Positions 27,827-37,590 are shown, numbered from the stretch's first letter. The stretch is DNA of 64,000 nucleotides from Rummeliibacillus sp963792445 (GCA_963792445.1 CAWBWO010000013.1:1-64000); one strand, 5' to 3'. The notes: generated by a model from the sequence alone, not told the origin. Translations and numbers: made by a program.

Positions 27827-29289
27827 ATGTCACTATTCAAAAAATCAGCGGCAGAACTACAAGAGCTATTACATAGCAAAGAAATTACAATCGCTGACTT
27901 AGCACAAGAAGCATATAATCGCATTGATGCAGTGGATGGCGAAGTAGGCGCATTTTTAGCATTAAATAAAGAAAACGCATTACAACAAGCAAAAGAAATG
28001 GATGAAGTGCCATTTGAAAACCGTGGACCACTTTACGGTCTACCAATCGGTGTAAAAGACAATATCGTAACTGAAGGTATTGAAACAACTTGTGCTTCTA
28101 AAATTCTAGAAGGATTTAACCCAATCTACAATGCAACTGTTGTGAACAAACTAAAAGAAGCTGGTATGGTTACAATCGGTAAATTGAACATGGATGAATT
28201 CGCAATGGGTTCTGCAAACGAAAACTCTTCAATTAAACCTGTTCATAACCCTTGGAACTTTGAACACGTACCAGGTGGATCTTCAGGTGGTTCAGCTGCA
28301 GCAGTATCAGCAGGAGAAGTACCATTCTCATTAGGTTCTGATACAGGTGGTTCAATCCGTCAACCAGCTGCTTATTGTGGCGTTGTTGGGATGAAACCAA
28401 CTTATGGTCGTGTATCACGTTTTGGTTTAGTTGCATTTGCATCATCACTTGACCAAATCGGACCAATCACTCGTAACGTACGTGACAATGCTTTAATCCT
28501 TGAAGCAATTGCAGGCGTTGACGAACACGATTCAACTTCAGCAAACGTAGAAGTACCTCACTATGTTGACCAATTAACTGGTGACATTAAAGGACTTAAA
28601 GTGGCTGTACCAAAAGAATATTTAGCAGAAGGTGTAAATGATGGTGTACGCTCTGCTGTTTTAGCTGCAATTGAACAATTAAAAGAACTAGGCGCTACAG
28701 TAGAAGAAGTATCACTTCCTCACTCTAAATACGCTTTAGCAGCTTACTATATCTTATCTTCATCTGAAGCATCTTCTAACCTTTCTCGTTTCGATGGTAT
28801 CCGTTATGGTTATCGTGCAGAAGCATCTAAACTTAGATGGAACTTTACACTAAAACACGTGCTGAAGGCTTTGGTGATGAAGTTAAACGTCGTATCATGC
28901 TTGGTACTTACTCATTATCAGCTGGTACTTATGATGCTTATTATAAAAAAGCACAACAAGTTCGTACTTTAATCAAACAAGACTTCGATAAAGTATTTGA
29001 AGAATATGATGTCATTGTTGGTCCAACTGCTCCAACTACTGCATTCAAACTTGGTGAAAACATCGATGATCCAATGACTGTCTATGCAAATGATATCTTA
29101 ACTGTTCCAATCAACCTTGCTGGTGTTCCTGCTATTTCAATCCCATGTGGCTTTGATGATGGTCTTCCAGTAGGTTTACAAATTATTGGTAAATACTTTG
29201 AAGAAGGTACTGTTTACCGTGTGGCAGACGCATTTGAACGTGCTACAGATTACCACGAAAAAACACCTCAAACTTGGGAGGTAAAATAA
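27827..29289 (+). CDS. gatA: Asp-tRNA(Asn)/Glu-tRNA(Gln) amidotransferase subunit GatA (frameshifted as sequenced)
   Basis: Amidase-signature glutaminase subunit. The Ser-cisSer-Lys triad lies in GVKDNIVTEG, PGGSSGGSAAAVSAG and GSDTGGSIRQPA. The frame breaks at about 28835-28845: RAEASKLRWNFTL is wrong, and the true reading MELYTKTRAEGFGDEVKRRI follows in another frame to 29289. Two extra or one missing base explains it. Repaired length ~486 aa is normal. SD TAGGAGGG. Essential in most Bacillales, so the shift is likely an error. Confidence 0.95.
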
Positions 29290-29290
29290 T

Positions 29291-30718
29291 ATGAACTACG
29301 AAACAGTCATTGGTTTAGAAGTACACGTTGAGTTGAAAACTAATTCTAAAATTTTCTCTCCATCTCCAAACCAATTCGGTTCTGAACCAAATACAAACAC
29401 TTCTGTAATCGACCTAGGTTACCCAGGGGTACTTCCTGTCGTAAATAAAGAAGTTGTGAACTATGCAATGCGTGCTGCACTAGCGCTTAATATGCATATT
29501 AACCAACATACTAAATTTGACCGTAAAAACTACTTCTATCCTGATAATCCGAAAGCTTATCAAATCTCTCAATTTGATAAACCAATCGGTGAAAATGGTT
29601 GGATTGAAATCGAAGTAAACGGTGAGAAAAAACGTATCGGTATCACTCGTATCCACATGGAAGAAGATGCTGGTAAATTAACGCATGGCAAAAATTCTTC
29701 ATTAGTTGACTATAACCGTCAAGGTACACCTTTAGTTGAAATCGTATCTGAACCAGATATGCGTACTCCTGAAGAAGCGTATGCTTACCTTGAAAAACTA
29801 AAAGCCATCATCCAATACACTGGCGTTTCAGACGTACGTATGGAAGAAGGTTCACTACGTTGTGATGCCAACATTTCAATTCGTCCTTATGGTCAAGATG
29901 AGTTTGGTACAAAAACAGAATTGAAAAACTTAAACTCATTCAACTTTGTACGCAAAGGTCTTGAATATGAAGAACAACGTCAAGCAGCAGTATTAAATGC
30001 TGGTGGCGAAATCAAGCAAGAAACTCGTCGTTTCGATGAAAAAACAGGTAAAACTATTCTTATGCGTGTCAAAGAAGGTACAGATGACTACCGTTACTTC
30101 CCAGAACCAGACTTAGTGGATATCGTGATCGACGATGCATGGTTAGAACGTGAAAAAGCGATGATTCCTGAACTTCCTGACGCTCGTAAAGAACGTTATG
30201 TAGCTGAATATGGCATTCCAGCTTATGATGCACATGTATTAACACTTTCAAAAGAAACTGCTGACTTCTTTGAAGCGACAGTTGCGACTGGTGCAGATGC
30301 AAAACTATCATCTAACTGGTTAATGGGTGAAGTTTCAGCATTCCTAAACGCTGAACAAAAAGAACTTTCAGAAACAGCGCTTACGCCTGTTGGTCTTGGT
30401 GGCATGATTAAATTAATTTCTGCTGGCACCATCTCTTCTAAGATTGCGAAGAAAGTATTCAAAGAACTTGTAACAAACGGTGGAGACGCTGAACAAATCG
30501 TTAAAGAAAAAGGTCTTGTCCAAATCTCTGACGAAGGCGCACTTCTAAAAATGGTTACAGAAGTTCTTGATAACAACGCACAATCGATCGAAGACTTCAA
30601 AAACGGTAAAGACCGTGCAATTGGCTTCCTAGTAGGTCAAATCATGAAAGCTTCCCGTGGACAAGCAAACCCACAAATGGTCAACAAAATGCTTTTAGAA
30701 GAAATTCAAAAAAGATAA
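29291..30718 (+). CDS. gatB: Asp-tRNA(Asn)/Glu-tRNA(Gln) amidotransferase subunit GatB
   Basis: 475 aa. It phosphorylates mischarged Glu-tRNA(Gln)/Asp-tRNA(Asn) and amidates it with ammonia from GatA. N-terminal YETVIGLEVHVELKT, then KNYFYPDNPKAYQISQ, EDAGKLTHG, EGSLRCDANISIRP, and a C-terminal YqeY-like tail ending GQANPQMVNKMLLEE. Begins 1 nt after the gatA stop with SD GGGAGG. Intact. Confidence 0.98.
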   Translation: MNYETVIGLEVHVELKTNSKIFSPSPNQFGSEPNTNTSVIDLGYPGVLPVVNKEVVNYAMRAALALNMHINQHTKFDRKNYFYPDNPKAYQISQFDKPIGENGWIEIEVNGEKKRIGITRIHMEEDAGKLTHGKNSSLVDYNRQGTPLVEIVSEPDMRTPEEAYAYLEKLKAIIQYTGVSDVRMEEGSLRCDANISIRPYGQDEFGTKTELKNLNSFNFVRKGLEYEEQRQAAVLNAGGEIKQETRRFDEKTGKTILMRVKEGTDDYRYFPEPDLVDIVIDDAWLEREKAMIPELPDARKERYVAEYGIPAYDAHVLTLSKETADFFEATVATGADAKLSSNWLMGEVSAFLNAEQKELSETALTPVGLGGMIKLISAGTISSKIAKKVFKELVTNGGDAEQIVKEKGLVQISDEGALLKMVTEVLDNNAQSIEDFKNGKDRAIGFLVGQIMKASRGQANPQMVNKMLLEEIQKR

Positions 30719-30737
30719 TTCGAAAAAAATAAGAAGA

Positions 30738-30774
30738 TAGAGCCGACAAAATGATTTGTTGGCTCTATTTTTTT
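30738..30774 (+). terminator. terminator after gatB
   Basis: TAGAGCCGACAAA pairs with TTTGTTGGCTCTA and is followed by seven T. Confidence 0.93.
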
Positions 30775-30838
30775 GTTTTGTGGTGAAGATGGAAGGTAAA
30801 TGGAGTGTTAAATAGAGTGTGTGCTACTAATGGGACAG

Positions 30839-30940
30839 TGAGTTGTTCTAGTTGAGAGTGTGAGTTGATCTAATTGCGTTATGAGTTGTTCTAATCCAAG
30901 GGCTGCCAGTAGTGCTTTAATAAGGTTGGTAGTAGTGCTA
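30839..30940. repeat. degenerate ~22-nt direct repeats downstream of gatB
   Basis: TGAGTTGTTCTA (30839), TGAGTTGATCTA (30861) and TGAGTTGTTCTA (30882) recur at 22- and 21-nt steps. A second pair, CAGTAGTGCT (30907) and TAGTAGTGCT (30930), follows. Non-coding between the gatB terminator and the next gene's terminator. Confidence 0.6.
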
Positions 30941-31037
30941 ACTGGTTGCGAGTGAATCAAATGAGAGTTAGGATGTATTAAATCACTAATAAGAAAGCCA
31001 AGTAGGTGCTATGGGCATTGCAAAGCAAAAGAGATTC

Positions 31038-31068
31038 AAAAAGGAGAGGGATAATCCCTCTCCTTTTT
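31038..31068. terminator. bidirectional terminator before the minus-strand MFS gene
   Basis: AAAAAGGAGAGGGA and TCCCTCTCCTTTTT form a perfect stem with a 3-nt loop; works on both strands. The MFS stop codon overlaps its edge. Confidence 0.88.
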
Positions 31069-32229
31069 AATCTACATTACTAATTCTTGCTTTTTGTTTC
31101 TTCCGAAGTAATAACCCTATACCAAACAATCCTGCTAGCAACGAAACGGTAGCTATATGTGTAATAGAAAACATGACCACCATACGCATTATAAATAAAT
31201 CCTCCAACAGATGAAGAAATAATGCCAGAGATGCCGAAGAACAATAATGCTAATACAGTTTGTCCAGTTGCTCTCCATTCTCGCGGGACAATTTGATATA
31301 GATATTGTATGGCTGCCGTGTAGAAGATTGGAAATGTCACCATTTGCAAAAGTTGAATCATTGCAAGTTTTACTGGGCTTTCTACTAAACCTGATAAGAA
31401 AAAACGGAGTGCGTAGAAGAAAATAGCAATTGTGATGATGAGTAATTCTTTTCCTTTCCGTAACCATATATAACTTAGGGCAAATACTATAATTTCGGTA
31501 CCTGCTGAGATAAAAAATGCAATCCCAACAAGTGATGTATTTCCTCCAAGTGCATTAATATGAATACCTAAAAATGTATCATTCATACGTGCAGGAATAG
31601 AGCTAATGAAAATGAGTATTAAAAACAAGTATCATTTCTTTATTTTTTAAGATTTTCTTCAAACCATCAATTGTGACCGGAGCTGAAGAGGTTGGAGCAT
31701 CGGGAAGCTTCCACAATAAGATGAAACAAATAGCACCAAGAAGTACGAAAAGTATAGAGATACTATTCATACCAAACCATTCCATCACATAGCCAACGAT
31801 TAAAGCTAAGACCGCATATCCAAGTGCCCCGTAAGTACGTACAGATCCATAACTTGTACCTGTAGCTTCCGTCATCGTATAGTTTAAGCTTTCTGTTAAA
31901 GGATCTAATGGCATTAAGAAAAAATAAACGAGCATCGCTACAATTATTAGACCCCAGAAGCTACTCATGTTAAATAGGAAAAAGCCACTCACAGCTGTCA
32001 TGAAGATTAATAGAAGCATAACTTTCCGTAATGTCTTCGTTTTATCACTGATCATTCCCCATAATGGCTGGGCGATAATCGTCACAAAGCCGCCTGCACC
32101 GATAATGAGACCAACTTCACTCGTAGTTAATCCTTGTCCCTTTAAAAATACAGGTAAGAATGGAATGAAAAGAGCGAGCAGACCAAAAAACAAAAAGTTA
32201 TGTCCTTTTAAAAGGCGTTGAACATTCAA
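31067..32229 (-). CDS. MFS transporter, YwbF/3-phenylpropionate-permease-like (two frameshifts as sequenced)
   Basis: About 387 aa after repair, ~12 hydrophobic segments, plasma membrane. FLPVFLKGQGLTTSEVG at the N-terminus and LWGMISDKTKTLRK (loop 2-3 motif) are typical of the MFS_1_like/LacY-type group, which includes B. subtilis YwbF. The frame breaks near 31610-31625 and again near 31170. The second repair replaces YYTYSYRFVASR with ITHIATVSLLAGLFGIGLLL and a stop at 31067-31069. Start TTG 32229 has AAGGAA upstream. A nearby ATG in another frame (32240) with a better SD hints at a further indel. Substrate unknown. Confidence 0.8.
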
Positions 32230-32374
32230 CAGATTTCATTCCTTTCCTTATGTCATTCAATAATACTACAGAAATATGACTCAAGACACAAATGATGGAA
32301 TATTCAAACTTCTAAGCTAGTATTTTTGCTAAAACAATGAGAACACATTACACTGATACAAGGAGGGATTTAAT

Positions 32375-32935
32375 ATGAAAACTGAACAACAATATTTTAA
32401 TGAAGGCTTACCAATCAAAGATTATATGGAGCAAATGACAAAATTTAAAGAAGAAAGTTTTAATGTCTATCGCTTATTTGAGTTACCACATGATGAAAAC
32501 TTTTTATCCTTATTAAACGAGAAAAAACCACATATTTTAGTAATCACAGAAGATTGGTGCGGCGATGCAATGATGAACAATGCCATTATTCGTCGCATAG
32601 CAGAAGAAGCAGATCTTGATGTTCGAGCAGTATTCCGTGACCAAAATCTAGAACTGATGGATCAATATTTAACAAATGGTGGTCGCTCAATCCCTGTATA
32701 TATCTTTTTAAATGATCAAGGTGAAGTGATTGGTAAATGGGGACCACGTGCACCACAGCTTCAAGAGTATGTCATGAAAAAGAGAAGTGAGTTACCATCT
32801 CAAGATGATCCAACTTTTGCTGAGAAGCAAAAAGAACTATTTGCAGGCATTACTAAGGAAAATGCTACGAATGATGAGTTCTGGGGCTGGGTATACGAAG
32901 ATATCAGCAGAGCGCTCATTTTAGCGTTATCTTAA
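32375..32935 (+). CDS. thioredoxin family protein with WCGD site
   Basis: 186 aa, thioredoxin-like fold (Thioredoxin_9 type). After an N-terminal helix region comes HILVITEDWCGDAMMNNAII: the CXXC is reduced to one Cys (WCGD). The cis-Pro is in GRSIPVYIFL at about residue 109. It may be a monothiol disulphide isomerase/bacilliredoxin-like enzyme; its reaction is not certain. SD AAGGAGGG. Single gene with its own terminator at 33003-33048. Confidence 0.85.
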   Translation: MKTEQQYFNEGLPIKDYMEQMTKFKEESFNVYRLFELPHDENFLSLLNEKKPHILVITEDWCGDAMMNNAIIRRIAEEADLDVRAVFRDQNLELMDQYLTNGGRSIPVYIFLNDQGEVIGKWGPRAPQLQEYVMKKRSELPSQDDPTFAEKQKELFAGITKENATNDEFWGWVYEDISRALILALS

Positions 32936-33002
32936 TAGTGATTTGCAGTATATGACTACTTCGGTATAAAATATATAATGGTCTATATTCGAACTTGAAA
33001 TT

Positions 33003-33048
33003 AAAACAGCGGCTGCCTCTTTTCGAAAATGATGAGACAGCCTGTTTT
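33003..33048 (+). terminator. terminator after thioredoxin-like gene
   Basis: GGCTGCCTC pairs with GAGACAGCC (one mismatch), extended by AAAACA/TGTTTT around a 2-nt bulge; T-rich 3' side. Confidence 0.7.
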
Positions 33049-33129
33049 CTGATGTTTGACTAGGGAACTAATTCCTAAAGAGTTCGTTAACATATATATT
33101 AGAAATATCTAGAGTAGGAAGGTAGAAAG

Positions 33130-34047
33130 ATGAAGCGAGCACGTATCATTTATAATCCCACTTCAGGTCGCGAGATTTTCAAGAAACACTTACCTGAAGT
33201 ATTAGCGAAATTAGAAGTTGCAGGCTATGAAACTTCTTGTCATGCGACAACATGTGCAGGGGATGCAACTACTGCTGCTAAAGCTGCTGTTGAAAGAGAT
33301 TTTGATATTATCATCGCTGTAGGTGGCGACGGTACTTTAAATGAAGTAGTCGCAGGTGTTAGTGAATTTGAAAACAGACCGAAAATTGGATTAATTCCAA
33401 TGGGTACTACAAATGACTTCGCGCGTGCAGTCCATATTCCACGCGATATTGATAAAGCAGTGGAGATCATTATTGCAGGAAACAGTATTCCTGTAGATGT
33501 AGGTCGGGTAAATGATCGCTATTTTATCAATATTGCTGGTGGAGGTAGAATTACCGAGTTGACTTACGAAGTACCAAGTAAACTGAAAACGGTGCTTGGC
33601 CAGCTTGCCTATTATTTAAAAGGCATTGAAATGTTGCCGTCTATAAAAGCAACTAAAATGCGTATTGAATATGACGGAGAAGTATTTGATGATGAAGCGA
33701 TGATGTTTTTAATTGCCTTAACCAATTCAGTTGGTGGATTCGAAAAACTTGCGCCGGATGCAACTCTGAATGATGGATTATTTTCAATCTTCATCCTGAA
33801 AAAATGTAACATAGCAGATTTTGTAAAATTGGTAACGCTTGCAAGTAGAGGAGAACATTTGAAAGATCCTCATATTATTTATGCAAAGGCAAGAGAACTG
33901 AAGATTACATCTGACGATAAGATTCAATTGAATTTAGATGGTGAATATGGCGGCGATGCACCTGCAGATTTTATTAACTTAAAACGCCATATTGAATTAT
34001 TTGTACCAATTGATGAGATTCGAGAAATTGACCGTCCAAAAGAATAG
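33130..34047 (+). CDS. dgkB: diacylglycerol kinase DgkB
   Basis: 305 aa soluble DAG kinase (DAGK catalytic domain) returning diacylglycerol from lipoteichoic acid synthesis to phosphatidate. YNPTSGRE at the N-terminus, the nucleotide loop VGGDGTLNEVV at about residue 65, and IPMGTTNDFAR are clear. Start ATG after GAAGGTAGAAAG. It keeps its order upstream of the rlmCD-type gene seen in B. subtilis (yerQ-yefA), though several genes are inserted between. Confidence 0.96.
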   Translation: MKRARIIYNPTSGREIFKKHLPEVLAKLEVAGYETSCHATTCAGDATTAAKAAVERDFDIIIAVGGDGTLNEVVAGVSEFENRPKIGLIPMGTTNDFARAVHIPRDIDKAVEIIIAGNSIPVDVGRVNDRYFINIAGGGRITELTYEVPSKLKTVLGQLAYYLKGIEMLPSIKATKMRIEYDGEVFDDEAMMFLIALTNSVGGFEKLAPDATLNDGLFSIFILKKCNIADFVKLVTLASRGEHLKDPHIIYAKARELKITSDDKIQLNLDGEYGGDAPADFINLKRHIELFVPIDEIREIDRPKE

Positions 34048-34062
34048 GCGAAATATAAAAAT

Positions 34063-34111
34063 AAAAAAGGTTAGAAAGTGTGATGTGATACACACTTTCT
34101 AACCTTTTTTT
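34063..34111. terminator. bidirectional terminator between dgkB and CMD gene
   Basis: AAAAAAGGTTAGAAAGTGTG and its exact complement (34091-34110) form a 20-bp stem around 8 nt. Serves both convergent genes. Confidence 0.93.
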
Positions 34112-34126
34112 GTTAACTACATTTAA

Positions 34127-34783
34127 TTAGTCATTATAACTTGCAATCAAATTGGCCATATGTGCATAGGAGCCGCCTGCTGATAACGCAGATGCGACTA
34201 AGACAGCTTCTGCTAATTCTTCATTTGTTGCACCTTTTTTTGAAGCGTTTTTTGTATGAACATCAATGCAGTATGGGCAAAGTGTTGCATGCGCAACAGC
34301 AACTGCGATGATTTCCTTGAATTTAGCAGATAATGCACCTTCTTTTAAAGCTGTATTACTGAAATGTGCATAATATTTAAATCCACTAGCTTCTTTACCT
34401 AGTTGTGCAAGTTCTTTTAAATTTGAACGATTATATAATGCATCATCTGCATTATCTTTTAGTGCATTGTGCATATTAGTACTATGTGTGATTGCACCGC
34501 CAGCTTCAACGGCAGTAGTGACATAAACAGCTTCCAGTAATTCTTGTAGTGGAACGCCTAGTTTCTTCGCGTTTTTTGTATGAGAATCAATGCAGTATGG
34601 GCATTGTGTTACATGAGCGACGGCAACAGCAATGATTTCTTTTTCTTTTTTAGATAAAGCACCATCTTTGAAAACTTCTGAATTGAATTCGGAAAAAGCT
34701 TTTGTTTGTTCTGGAACCAATTCTTTTAGTTGTTGTAGGTTTTCTAAATTTTCTTTTGTGTATAGTGAGTTAGACAATTTCAA
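34127..34783 (-). CDS. tandem carboxymuconolactone decarboxylase (AhpD-like) protein
   Basis: 218 aa consisting of two similar AhpD-like halves. Each has a redox CXXC in the family signature: CPYCIDSHTKNAKKLG (~residues 58-73) and CPYCIDVHTKNASKKG (~165-180). Each is preceded by an EIIAVAVAH helix. Such proteins are peroxidase-linked thiol reductants; the precise partner is unknown. The internal duplication in one chain is the main feature. Start TTG 34783 after AAAGGACG. It reads towards a shared terminator with dgkB. Confidence 0.9.
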   Translation of the reverse strand: MKLSNSLYTKENLENLQQLKELVPEQTKAFSEFNSEVFKDGALSKKEKEIIAVAVAHVTQCPYCIDSHTKNAKKLGVPLQELLEAVYVTTAVEAGGAITHSTNMHNALKDNADDALYNRSNLKELAQLGKEASGFKYYAHFSNTALKEGALSAKFKEIIAVAVAHATLCPYCIDVHTKNASKKGATNEELAEAVLVASALSAGGSYAHMANLIASYND

Positions 34784-34948
34784 TACGTCCTTTCTATTTT
34801 AATTATTTGAAATATTCAATTTGATTGTAGTCCTTTTACTAGATTAGTTAAAAGAAATTGAACTTATAAATACCTTTCATGATGAATATGTTCATAAAGA
34901 GCTTAGTGCAGGATAGTCTGGGTATATTACATATAAGGAGAGGGTGCT

Positions 34949-35044
34949 ATGTATAAACAACAGGAGAAAAAGTTGATTTGGACTAGTTTTATTGTTGCTT
35001 TCATTATGTTGCTTTCCATTTTAGGGAGAATTTTTGGACATTAA
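34949..35044 (+). CDS. 31-aa single-span membrane peptide upstream of cydA
   Basis: MYKQQEKKLIWTSFIVAFIM plus 11 residues ending GRIFGH. It has a basic N-terminus and one hydrophobic helix (residues ~10-27), N-in by the positive-inside rule. The start ATG is 6 nt after a strong AAGGAGAGG. The stop is 12 nt before the cydA ATG and overlaps the cydA SD (TAAGGAGG), so the two are probably co-translated. I do not know this peptide; by size and place it could be an accessory subunit or assembly factor of the bd oxidase. Confidence 0.65.
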   Translation: MYKQQEKKLIWTSFIVAFIMLLSILGRIFGH

Positions 35045-35056
35045 GGAGGTTTCATA

Positions 35057-36404
35057 ATGGTAAATGAACATGCGGTGTTTTTTAGCCGCCTTATTAATCG
35101 AGCTTACGTTAACATTTCATATTATTTATGCCACGATTGGTGTTGGCGTACCATTAATGATTATGATTGCTCAGTGGATTGGGATTAAAAAGAACGATGA
35201 GCATTATATTTTATTAGCAAGACGTATTGCAAGAGGGTTTGTTATTACTGTGGCTGTTGGGGTCGTTACAGGTACGGCGCTTGGATTACAATTATCCCTT
35301 TTGTGGCCGAATTTTATGGAGCTTGCTGGTAATATCATTGCATTACCACTATTCATGGAAACATTCGCTTTCTTCTTTGAAGCCATTTTCTTAGGTATTT
35401 ATTTATATACTTGGGATCGTTTCGAAAATCAGAAAAAGCACTTTTTATTGTTAATCCCAGTTGCAGTCGGTGCTTCTGCATCAGCGATTTTCATCACAAT
35501 GGTCAATGCATTTATGAACGCACCACAAGGATTTGAGGTGGTAAATGGGCAGTTAGTGAATGTTCAACCATTAGTTGCGATGTTTAACCCAGCTATGCCA
35601 ACAAAAGTGGGGCATGTGTTACTGACGGCTTATATGACGTCTGCCTTTGTGTTAGCAGCAATTGCGGCATTTAGAATGTTAAAAGGATCCAAGCATATTT
35701 ATCATAAGAAATCATTGTACTTATTTATGAAACTTGGTTTGGTCTTTTCTATTGGAACGGCTCTTGTAGGGGATTTCTCTGCAAAATATTTAGTAGAATT
35801 TCAACCGGAAAAATTAGCGGCTGCTGAGTGGCATTTTGAAACGGAAAAGGGTGCTTCACTTTTAGTGTTTGGTATTCGAGATGGCGAGGATGTTAAATAT
35901 GCAATCCGTGTTCCGTATGCCTTAAGCTTACTCGCACATAACAATCCATTTGCAGAAGTGAAAGGGTTGAATGATTTTCCTAAGGATGAAACTCCACCGC
36001 TCTATATTCATTTTCTCTTTGACATAATGGTTGCCATTGGCTTCTTTATGGTTTTTGTATCTGCTATTTATGTCGTCGGAAAACTACGAAGATGGCGGTT
36101 TATCCATTCAAGATGGTTCCGCTGGGTTATTGTTGCTGGAGGACCTTTATCTGTGATTGCAATTGAAGCAGGTTGGTGGCTAGCAGAAGTGGGGCGCCAA
36201 CCTTGGATTCTAGTCCATTATATGAAAGTGGCTGAAGCAGCTACATCGAGTCAGCATGTGGATTTGATGTTATTAGTTTTCTGTGTTGTTTATTTCATTC
36301 TCGGAGTAGGAAGTGTTGTAGTACTTCGCCGAATGTTCAAGCGAAATCCAATTGAACGAGAGATATCTGATCGTCAAGCTGAAAAGGGTGGTGGTCATAG
36401 ATGA
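35057..36404 (+). CDS. cydA: cytochrome bd-type quinol oxidase subunit I CydA (N-terminal frameshift as sequenced)
   Basis: About 449 aa, nine or so membrane helices. It carries the haem ligand regions LTFHIIYATIGVGVPL and PTKVGHVLLTAYM and the conserved GRQPW (EVGRQPWILVHY). Closest in memory to the Geobacillus type with a short Q loop. SD AAGGAGG precedes ATG 35057, which reads MVNEHAVFFSRL and then must shift at about 35088-35096 to reach LIELTLTFHII. Read without the shift, the in-frame ATG at 35064 gives an odd N-terminus (MNMRCFLAALL). The MVNEHAVFFSRL version matches known N-termini, so one base is likely wrong. Confidence 0.93.
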
Positions 36405-37426
36405 GTTTAGAAGTACTTGGAATCTCCGTTTTGTGGCTATTTTTATTCGGATATGTCATCATCGCATCGATTGATTTTGGGGCAGGGTTCTTTAATGCCT
36501 ATAGTTTATTAATCGGTAAGAAACATGTTTTGACGAAAATTATTCAACGCTATTTATCTCCAGTATGGGAAATCACCAATGTATTTTTGGTCTTTTTCTT
36601 TGTAGGGATTGTTGGATTTTTCCCTAAAACAGCCTATTATTATGGGACGACATTACTTATACCAGTCAGTATTGCACTAGTGCTTTTGTGTATACGAGGA
36701 AGTTATTATGCATTTGAATCGTATGGTTCAAGGGGACATAGAGGCTATTCGTTTATGTATGGTGCTGCAGGCATATTAATACCTGCCTCGCTATCGGTTG
36801 TCCTAACGATTTCAGAAGGTGGCTTTGTGACGCTTAAAGATAATCGTCCAGTGTTAGATTATGGGGCATTGTTTGCAAATCCGCTGACATGGAGTATTGT
36901 ATTACTTTCTCTATCTGCTGTTCTATATATATCAGCCGTATTTTTGACATGGTATGCAAATTCTGCTGGTGATAAGGAAGCCACGAGTTTACTAAGAAGA
37001 TACGCACTTTTTTGGGCAGTACCATTAGTCTTTTCGGTAATCGGAATAATGGTTGAGTTAAGAAGGCATAATACCGAACATTTCGATCGAATGGTGGATT
37101 TTTGGTATCTATTTGCCATATCAGCCGTGATGTTTGTCATTACGATTGGATGTATCTCGGTAAGGAGAAATTATGGTCTTGCAGTATGGCTATTAATCGG
37201 CCAATTTGTATTTGCATTCTTTGGTTATGGAATTTCACATTATCCGTATTTGTTATACCCTTACCTAACGATTTATGATTCATTTACAAATCAGGCGATG
37301 GCCGTATCGTTAGTCGTTGCTTTTGTTTTAGGATTATTATTATTACTGCCATCTTTGTATTTAGTGTTGAAACTATTCCTATTTGATAAGGATTATGTAC
37401 GAGGAAAAGGAGATCACCATGCTTAA
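36401..37426 (+). CDS. cydB: cytochrome bd-type quinol oxidase subunit II CydB
   Basis: 341 aa, about eight membrane helices, pairs with CydA. N-terminal FGYVIIASIDFGAGFFNAY holds the family's conserved Asp/Gly region; SPVWEITNVFLVFFFVGIVG follows at about residue 52. The start overlaps the cydA stop by 4 nt (ATGA). Intact. Confidence 0.94.
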   Translation: MSLEVLGISVLWLFLFGYVIIASIDFGAGFFNAYSLLIGKKHVLTKIIQRYLSPVWEITNVFLVFFFVGIVGFFPKTAYYYGTTLLIPVSIALVLLCIRGSYYAFESYGSRGHRGYSFMYGAAGILIPASLSVVLTISEGGFVTLKDNRPVLDYGALFANPLTWSIVLLSLSAVLYISAVFLTWYANSAGDKEATSLLRRYALFWAVPLVFSVIGIMVELRRHNTEHFDRMVDFWYLFAISAVMFVITIGCISVRRNYGLAVWLLIGQFVFAFFGYGISHYPYLLYPYLTIYDSFTNQAMAVSLVVAFVLGLLLLLPSLYLVLKLFLFDKDYVRGKGDHHA

Positions 37427-37441
37427 AAGGAGGCAAGCCAA

Positions 37442-37552
37442 ATGGAACATATCATTATTTTCTATGCACCGTTTATCGTGGTAATCTTAGCAATCGTCAT
37501 TGGCTTTTCTGTTGCTTTCAAAGATGGTGCTGTAACGAAAGACGAAGAGTAA
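37442..37552 (+). CDS. cydS: CydS-like small subunit of bd oxidase
   Basis: 36 aa, MEHIIIFYAPFIVVILAI then a short cytosolic acidic tail KDGAVTKDEE: a single membrane helix. It closely resembles the CydS subunit described with the Geobacillus bd oxidase (FYAP/MYAP followed by a helix and LKD/FKD). SD AAAAGGAGG just upstream; 15 nt after cydB and before the operon terminator. Confidence 0.85.
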   Translation: MEHIIIFYAPFIVVILAIVIGFSVAFKDGAVTKDEE

Positions 37553-37556
37553 CGTT

Positions 37557-37590
37557 GAATCCAAGGGCGTAAGGGCTCTTGGATTTTTTC
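37557..37590 (+). terminator. cyd operon terminator
   Basis: GAATCCAAG with CTTGGATT around GGCGTAAGGGCT, followed by TTTTTTC. Confidence 0.85.

Noticed and set aside
30839..30940. Possible CRISPR array
   Set aside because: Units are short, degenerate and without unique spacers of constant length; no cas genes nearby.
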